38,828 nucleotides of DNA from Alphaproteobacteria bacterium (GTDB lineage Bacteria > Pseudomonadota > Alphaproteobacteria > JAUXUR01), in assembly GCA_030696155.1 (NCBI GenBank), contig JAUYSY010000123.1, positions 1 through 38,828 on the forward strand, written 5' to 3'. The notes under the pieces were generated by a model. The model was not told where the DNA came from and made no database searches. It saw only the letters and a program-made list of their open reading frames with translations. The translations under genes and the position numbers were made by a program. Positions 34,615 through 38,828 of this stretch are shown here, in pieces (position 1 is the first letter of the stretch; every line of letters starts with the position of its first letter).

Positions 34615-36519
34615 TTAAAAACCAAACATATGATCCAGACTCAATCCACCATTCTTACTTGTCATGCCATGATACCCAAACAAACGACAGGTCGTGTCAC
34701 GAATCATGATATAGGCGTTAACCCCTGCCTCTTGACGTTGAGCCTCACTAAAGACCTCGTCATAAAACCATAATTGTGATCCACTTGCAGGAATTTTCAA
34801 GCTGGTTGAGGCTACTTCAACCCCATTTTGATTATGAAGAAATAAATCTGTGTTCGAATATGCATGAAAGGGTGTTGAAACAGGGTACATCAGATGACAG
34901 AAGCTTCGAACATCATTACCGCCCAATCGTAGGAATAAACGCGTTGAAAGACCTGGTGCAGGTCCTGCATAGGATTGTGGCTCAGTTTTATAGGTCAAGA
35001 CCGTATTATAGATATGAGACCCAAAACTTGTTTCAGCTTGTTGACCCGATTGACGATTTTGATAACGGAACAAGCCATGAATCCAGCCATCCGCTTCTTT
35101 ACCTGCTTGGAAATCGTAAATAAACTCAACATGACCATAATCAGTGGTTGAATTCAATTTAAGATCATCTAAATCAATGCAATGTTGATGATTACGCTTC
35201 AAATTACCTAAAGATTTAGTGGCTATTTGATTGCCTTTTGCATCATAACAATTCATCACCAATGGCAGATGCATTTGACTACGCACCATAGGTGTTGGAA
35301 GTGCGATTGTTTTAAAATCTTTCATCGGCAAAATAGGCGCTGATAAAATATAGGCTTTACCCATAAGATTAGAAAGATCTGCAATTTTTGGATCTGGATT
35401 TAAATCAGTACGCTCAACATTGGCATGTGCAATACGTCTAATATTTTTATCATTTACAATTTCATAACGTGGTCTTACAAAATATTTTTTGGCATGAATT
35501 TCAATTTGTTGCGGCCATTTCACATTGGGTAACACTTCATGAAGATCAAGCGCATAAGTCCCAAAACCTGGCACGTCTTTAGAAAAATATTGTTTTGTAT
35601 TTTCGTCACCCATGACATTGAACCCAATTGTCCCTGCAGGAATTGGTGTTGGATGCGAATTTTGTACCCAGAAAACAACTTTTTCATTATCAGCTGGTGC
35701 TGGAAGACCTGCATAATAATCAGCTGGAAAAGAATTGGCGTCATGTGTCGCGCTTATATATTGATCTTTTTTAGAGACAACATCTAACGCATATTTAACG
35801 GTATCATGTCCTTTTGCACCAAGCACATGAATAAACAATTGACCTGTAAAAGCATCTAACTTAAAACGCTCACGAATTTCACGGCTATCAAAAACGATTG
35901 TTTGTCCCTTATGCGGAATAAGTTCACGCCATTCAGCTAGAACTTTGCCTTGATGATCTATAAGGGAACACCAAACTGAAATGTTTTGCGCACCCCATCC
36001 TGCCCAATAATTAGCTGTAAAAAGACGCGTATAAGATTCTTCATCATCTCTAAAAAAAGCAAAATTTGTCGCAAAATTATGGGGATCTAAATAATTTTTG
36101 GGATTGCTCATAAAATCATCAGGTAGTCTTATATCATCTAAGGTGACAATTTTAGTTTTAGAATCCACCAAATATTTAATATGATCCACTAATCTTTTTG
36201 CATCATACGCTAACACAAACAAAACATCTGGTCTGCATTCTTTTAATGAAACAATAGGTTGTGCAGTTTTTCCTAATTTTTGAACACCAATTTCATCAAT
36301 GTTTTGAACAAAAATTTGAGATATAGGTAATTTTTCCAGCGAATATAATGCATTAAAAGTCTCAATTTGATCCAAAGGATCATAAATTGCCACATCTTTA
36401 ACAGACGCTAAAGACTTTATCAAATCATGCGTTTTCGGTACGCAATAAGGATGACCTATCGCTTTAAATAAAGCTGAAGCACCTGTTTTATTGTCAAAAG
36501 TTTTAATTTGAAGCGACAT
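34615..36519 (-). CDS. Protein of unknown function, 634 aa
   Basis: I do not recognise this protein. It has no signal peptide or membrane helix and looks cytoplasmic. The first ~150 residues alternate strands and helices like a Rossmann-type domain: VAIYDPLDQIETF, then VLFVLAYDAKRLVDHI and IVTLDDIRLPDD. The remaining ~480 residues are rich in aromatic and Gly residues with beta-strand character: WAGWGAQNISVWCSLID, HVLGAKGHDTV, WIHGLFRYQNR. They could be beta-sandwich domains. It is followed, after 11 bases, in the reading direction from a LysE-type exporter, so the two are likely one operon. An enzymatic role on sugars or a scaffold role are guesses only. Confidence 0.7.
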   Translation of the reverse strand: MSLQIKTFDNKTGASALFKAIGHPYCVPKTHDLIKSLASVKDVAIYDPLDQIETFNALYSLEKLPISQIFVQNIDEIGVQKLGKTAQPIVSLKECRPDVLFVLAYDAKRLVDHIKYLVDSKTKIVTLDDIRLPDDFMSNPKNYLDPHNFATNFAFFRDDEESYTRLFTANYWAGWGAQNISVWCSLIDHQGKVLAEWRELIPHKGQTIVFDSREIRERFKLDAFTGQLFIHVLGAKGHDTVKYALDVVSKKDQYISATHDANSFPADYYAGLPAPADNEKVVFWVQNSHPTPIPAGTIGFNVMGDENTKQYFSKDVPGFGTYALDLHEVLPNVKWPQQIEIHAKKYFVRPRYEIVNDKNIRRIAHANVERTDLNPDPKIADLSNLMGKAYILSAPILPMKDFKTIALPTPMVRSQMHLPLVMNCYDAKGNQIATKSLGNLKRNHQHCIDLDDLKLNSTTDYGHVEFIYDFQAGKEADGWIHGLFRYQNRQSGQQAETSFGSHIYNTVLTYKTEPQSYAGPAPGLSTRLFLRLGGNDVRSFCHLMYPVSTPFHAYSNTDLFLHNQNGVEVASTSLKIPASGSQLWFYDEVFSEAQRQEAGVNAYIMIRDTTCRLFGYHGMTSKNGGLSLDHMFGF

Positions 36520-36530
36520 AAAAGCTCTCC

Positions 36531-37184
36531 TTACGAATAGAAAATACTATGGATAAGTATACTTATCCCAAAAATAAAGAAAATGACACCTGCAACTTTA
36601 TGTACATAATACATTGATTCAATTGTTAATTTTTTATGAAGCAAAAAACCCACAACTGTCACAAGACCGGTGAACCATAAAGCAGAACCAAGAAACACAC
36701 CTAAAACAAGCGTACCTGTCGCAATATAATTACCACTCACTTCGATGGCCCCTAAACTTGCCAAAAGAGCACCAACAGCAATAATTGTAATAGGATTTGT
36801 AATCGTTAAGAAAAAAGCTGAAAAGTAATCGCCCACAAAAGCAAATTTCGACCGAGCGTTTATAAGTGCATCATTATCACTTTCTTGAACAACTTTTTTA
36901 GTCATTATGCTTTTAATGGCGACAATTATTAAAATAATGCCACCTATAACTTCTAACATATGTTTTTTGGATTCAATAAGCGCAGCAATAGCTGTTATAC
37001 CAAACCCTGCAATAGCTGCAAAGATTGTATCAGCACTTGCAGCGCCTAGACCTGAAAAAATGCCAGACAAAAAACCTGTGACAAGCGTTCGCTTTACACA
37101 CAAAATACCAACAGGACCAACGGGTGCCGCAATTAAGAAGCCCACAATCATCCCTTTTATTAAAAGATGCGTCATATCTAACAT
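36531..37184 (-). CDS. LysE/RhtB family amino-acid exporter
   Basis: A 217-residue membrane protein with about six helices. The family signature near the start is FLIAAPVGPVGILCVKRTL (about 16-34), followed by SGLGAASADTIFAAIAGFG; the TNPITIIAVGALLASLG block falls mid-protein. LysE-superfamily proteins export amino acids such as Lys, Arg, Thr or homoserine; the substrate cannot be assigned. It is the first gene of a probable two-gene unit with the 634-residue unknown, 11 bases apart. An ATG at 37184 is used. Confidence 0.87.
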   Translation of the reverse strand: MLDMTHLLIKGMIVGFLIAAPVGPVGILCVKRTLVTGFLSGIFSGLGAASADTIFAAIAGFGITAIAALIESKKHMLEVIGGIILIIVAIKSIMTKKVVQESDNDALINARSKFAFVGDYFSAFFLTITNPITIIAVGALLASLGAIEVSGNYIATGTLVLGVFLGSALWFTGLVTVVGFLLHKKLTIESMYYVHKVAGVIFFIFGISILIHSIFYS

Positions 37185-37289
37185 TATAAATTCCTCTCAA
37201 CCTTTATATGCTTTTGAAGGCTGAGAAACAAGATTTTTATACAATTTTCAAGGTAACCCTTCAATTTAATCATTATAATACATCAAATC

Positions 37290-38123
37290 TTATTCTTGAA
37301 CGCTCATTAATACGTTTTTTTTAATATTAGAATATATTTTAAGGATTGACGCTGAGGTCTCTTCAATAGAACGATTCGTAACATCAATCACAGGCCATTT
37401 CATTTTTGAAAACAATCTTCTTGCCCATAATATTTCATCCTTAACACGTTCAGGATTAATGTAATCCGTTTCATTATGCTCATCAAATTGTCCCAATCGA
37501 TGTCGCCTTAAAGCAATCAAGCGATCAGGATTTTCAGTTAAGCCAACAAAAACGGGATTTTTTGCATTTAATAGTATTTCCGGCGGATCAATTCCTGGGA
37601 CTAAAGGATAATTAGCAGCTTTTATCGTATGTTGGGCAAGGTATAAACAAGTAGGTGTTTTTGATGTTCTTGAAATACCTACTAAAACTACATCAGCCTT
37701 TTCTATTTCTTCAAGACGTTGACCGTCATCATGATGAAGTGCAAAATCAATCGCATCAATTTTGTTAAAATAATTATCATCAACTATATACTGCCGACCC
37801 GGTTTATTGCTACTTTCTTTCCCTAAATAAAGCATTAACGTGTTAATAACCGGGTCAAGAACTGAAACACATGGAATTTGAAGCCGATAACATCCTTCGT
37901 GAATACGTTCGCGTAATTTAGGATCAACGATTGTATAAATTACAACACCAGGATTAAGCGCTATAACAGACATCATTTCGTCAATTTGATGTTCAGTCCT
38001 CATTAATATCCATAAATGCTCTCGAACAGATATGCCTTCAAACTGAGACAAACAAGCACGTGTCATATGAACGACTGTTTCACCTGTAGCATCCGAGAGC
38101 ATGTGTATATCTATTTTTTTCAT
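37290..38123 (-). CDS. ppsR: Pyruvate,phosphate dikinase regulatory protein (kinase/pyrophosphorylase, DUF299)
   Basis: A 277-residue DUF299 protein. Members phosphorylate (using ADP) and dephosphorylate pyruvate,phosphate dikinase or PEP synthase, switching it off or on. The nucleotide-binding motif GISRTSKTPT is at 149-158, preceded by VVLVGI; YIVDDNYFNKIDAIDFAL is also typical. The ATG at 38123 follows AGGAAA; a longer frame from 38213 is implausible. In Caulobacter the homologue is the first gene beside the origin. A DnaA-type box lies in its leader (38134-38142), overlapping the ribosome site by one base, so replication initiator could influence its expression. Confidence 0.92.
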   Translation of the reverse strand: MKKIDIHMLSDATGETVVHMTRACLSQFEGISVREHLWILMRTEHQIDEMMSVIALNPGVVIYTIVDPKLRERIHEGCYRLQIPCVSVLDPVINTLMLYLGKESSNKPGRQYIVDDNYFNKIDAIDFALHHDDGQRLEEIEKADVVLVGISRTSKTPTCLYLAQHTIKAANYPLVPGIDPPEILLNAKNPVFVGLTENPDRLIALRRHRLGQFDEHNETDYINPERVKDEILWARRLFSKMKWPVIDVTNRSIEETSASILKIYSNIKKNVLMSVQE

Positions 38124-38440
38124 ATGACTTTCCTGTGGATAAGAATGTGGCCTAAAAAATGATAAAAGAGCTATATGGATTTGTACACAATTTAAGAGCC
38201 AGACAAGAAACATATTATCCCCATGAGGATAGTTTTTTAACTTAAACGCAACTTAATGGGGATTAATCATTTTAAAATAGACTTATGCACAATCTGTTTA
38301 TACGTTTAGTACATTAAAAAAGCTTATATATCTTGAAGGTAGGCTACAGTACAACGTAATTATACACATTAAGTGGATATTTTTAAAACAATCATTATTT
38401 ACCCCAACAACCTCTTAATAAAATGTGGATAAGATTTAAT
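38124..38440. other. Candidate chromosomal origin of replication (oriC)
   Basis: Four sites match the DnaA consensus TTATNCACA: 38134-38142 and 38424-38432 (both TTATCCACA on the minus strand), 38283-38291 (TTATGCACA) and 38360-38368 (TTATACACA). One-mismatch variants lie at 38181-38189 and 38215-38223. The stretch is AT-rich and gene-free. A TTAA-N7-TTAA CtrA-type site sits at 38242-38256. ppsR, next to the origin in Caulobacter, borders it. Clustering of perfect boxes in about 300 bases is strong, but dnaA and hemE are not visible, so it remains a candidate. Confidence 0.72.
38242..38256. promoter_or_regulatory. CtrA-type binding site (TTAA-N7-TTAA)
   Basis: TTAA at 38242-38245 and 38253-38256 are separated by exactly seven bases, the consensus bound by the alphaproteobacterial cell-cycle regulator CtrA. 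Another TTAA (38237-38240) lies just upstream. In Caulobacter CtrA binds within oriC and blocks initiation. The pattern can occur by chance in AT-rich DNA, so position beside the DnaA boxes is the main support. Confidence 0.45.
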
Positions 38441-38675
38441 CCCCATCATTCACAGGATACACTACTCTTACAATTCTCTTTATTTAAAAAGATATTAAGA
38501 TTTAGAGGTTAGTTAGAACTTCCTGATACCACATAAAATTGAAGGCTATAAATTTATAAAACCACATATTTTGAATTTCTTAGGTTTTTCCTTGGTATTT
38601 AAACCGAAATAGACACATAACGAGACGCACCTAAAAAGAAAAATGCACTTTTTTTAAAAAACATTAAAAAACTGG

Positions 38676-38704
38676 TTGACAGTACCCCCGTTTGGAACTA
38701 TAAC
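38676..38704 (+). promoter_or_regulatory. Strong sigma-70 promoter, probably of a stable RNA operon
   Basis: TTGACA (38676-38681) and TATAAC (38699-38704) are exactly 17 bases apart. It is one of the best promoters in the window, close to consensus, with an A-rich stretch just upstream (38655-38670) like an UP element. No plausible gene start with a ribosome site follows before the window ends. This suggests an rRNA or tRNA operon leader, which cannot be confirmed here. Confidence 0.7.
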
Positions 38705-38710
38705 TAAAAA

Positions 38711-38828
38711 CCCGGGCAGACAGCTCGGAACTGATCATAGACAAGTAGAAATAAAAAGAGAGATGTCCTGGTGAAGGGGTGAGTTAAATAAGAAAACTTG
38801 CTCATGAACTTGGATAGATCGAAAGATG
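38711..38828 (+). ncRNA. Putative leader of a stable RNA operon (runs off window)
   Basis: From the expected transcription start (~38711) the sequence is richer in G than its surroundings. It contains a short stem CCGGGC-AGACA-GCTCGG without a T-tract, so it is not a terminator. No coding frame is evident. I see neither the conserved 16S start nor a tRNA fold, so it is read as leader of an RNA operon beginning beyond the edge. Confidence 0.35.

Noticed and set aside
34516-34773. Open frame beginning MDPAVKPRG
   Set aside because: It is read out of the GC-rich repeat and then runs antisense through the 3' end of a real gene. The same peptide start appears at the other repeat copy, showing repeat origin.
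38124-38213. 30-codon upstream extension of ppsR
   Set aside because: The start at 38123 has AGGAAA and begins exactly at the conserved family N-terminus; the extension would run through a DnaA box region.
38711-38828. Body of 16S rRNA or a tRNA at the right edge
   Set aside because: Neither the conserved 16S 5' segment nor a cloverleaf with TTCGA-type arm is found; only a promoter and leader can be supported.

Overview
The window is AT-rich chromosomal DNA from an alphaproteobacterium. FlaF and FlbT are flagellar regulators largely confined to this class. FtsH is paired with TilS, and a DUF299/PpsR gene sits beside a DnaA-box cluster, as at the Caulobacter origin. Low GC, many short palindromic repeats, a pseudogene and several exported proteins (phospholipase D-like, HAD/DUF2608, papain-like, a repeat-containing giant) suggest a host-associated lineage such as Holosporales or Rickettsiales. 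That placement is inference.

Layout: 1-3.8 kb holds a Phd/VapC-type toxin-antitoxin pair, an aminoglycoside/choline-kinase-like phosphotransferase with a YbaK-type editing protein, and an exported two-HKD phospholipase D-like protein. 3.8-4.6 kb is a nest of repeats: two roughly 150-bp inverted arms enclose a 146-bp element and a decayed copy of the phosphotransferase 5' end. 4.6-8.6 kb has ftsH, tilS and a LOG-family gene. 8.8-11.2 kb has two exported proteins, one of DUF2608. 11.3-13.3 kb has tadA and a dapB-nth operon. 13.4-16.5 kb has flaF-flbT and, divergently, a TPR/glycosyltransferase-like gene. 16.7-19.2 kb is a TPP-riboswitch-controlled ABC importer, probably for a pyrimidine precursor of thiamine. 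19.2-22.0 kb has an acetate kinase fused to a PduL-type phosphotransacetylase, then fabI. 22.1-27.3 kb has two exported proteins, a 1137-residue protein with three internal repeats and a papain-like peptidase. 27.6-34.4 kb is a potassium pump operon, kdpFABC, preceded by an unrecognised small membrane protein and followed by a degenerate kdpD without kdpE. 34.6-38.1 kb has a large protein of unknown function, a LysE-type exporter and ppsR. 38.1-38.8 kb is a candidate chromosomal replication origin (four sites matching TTATNCACA and a TTAA-N7-TTAA CtrA-type site), then a near-consensus promoter probably driving a stable RNA operon beyond the window.

Several repeat families fill the gaps between genes: a CTGGA palindrome family, a 146-bp element with terminal inverted repeats, a roughly 120-bp hairpin element in three same-strand copies, and a GC-rich palindrome. 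No CRISPR array, tRNA, intact transposase or rRNA body was seen. The less ordinary observations are the kinase-dead KdpD, the AckA-PduL fusion, a riboswitch whose P1 stem contains the best start codon, the candidate origin, the composite repeat island and the small gene before kdpF.
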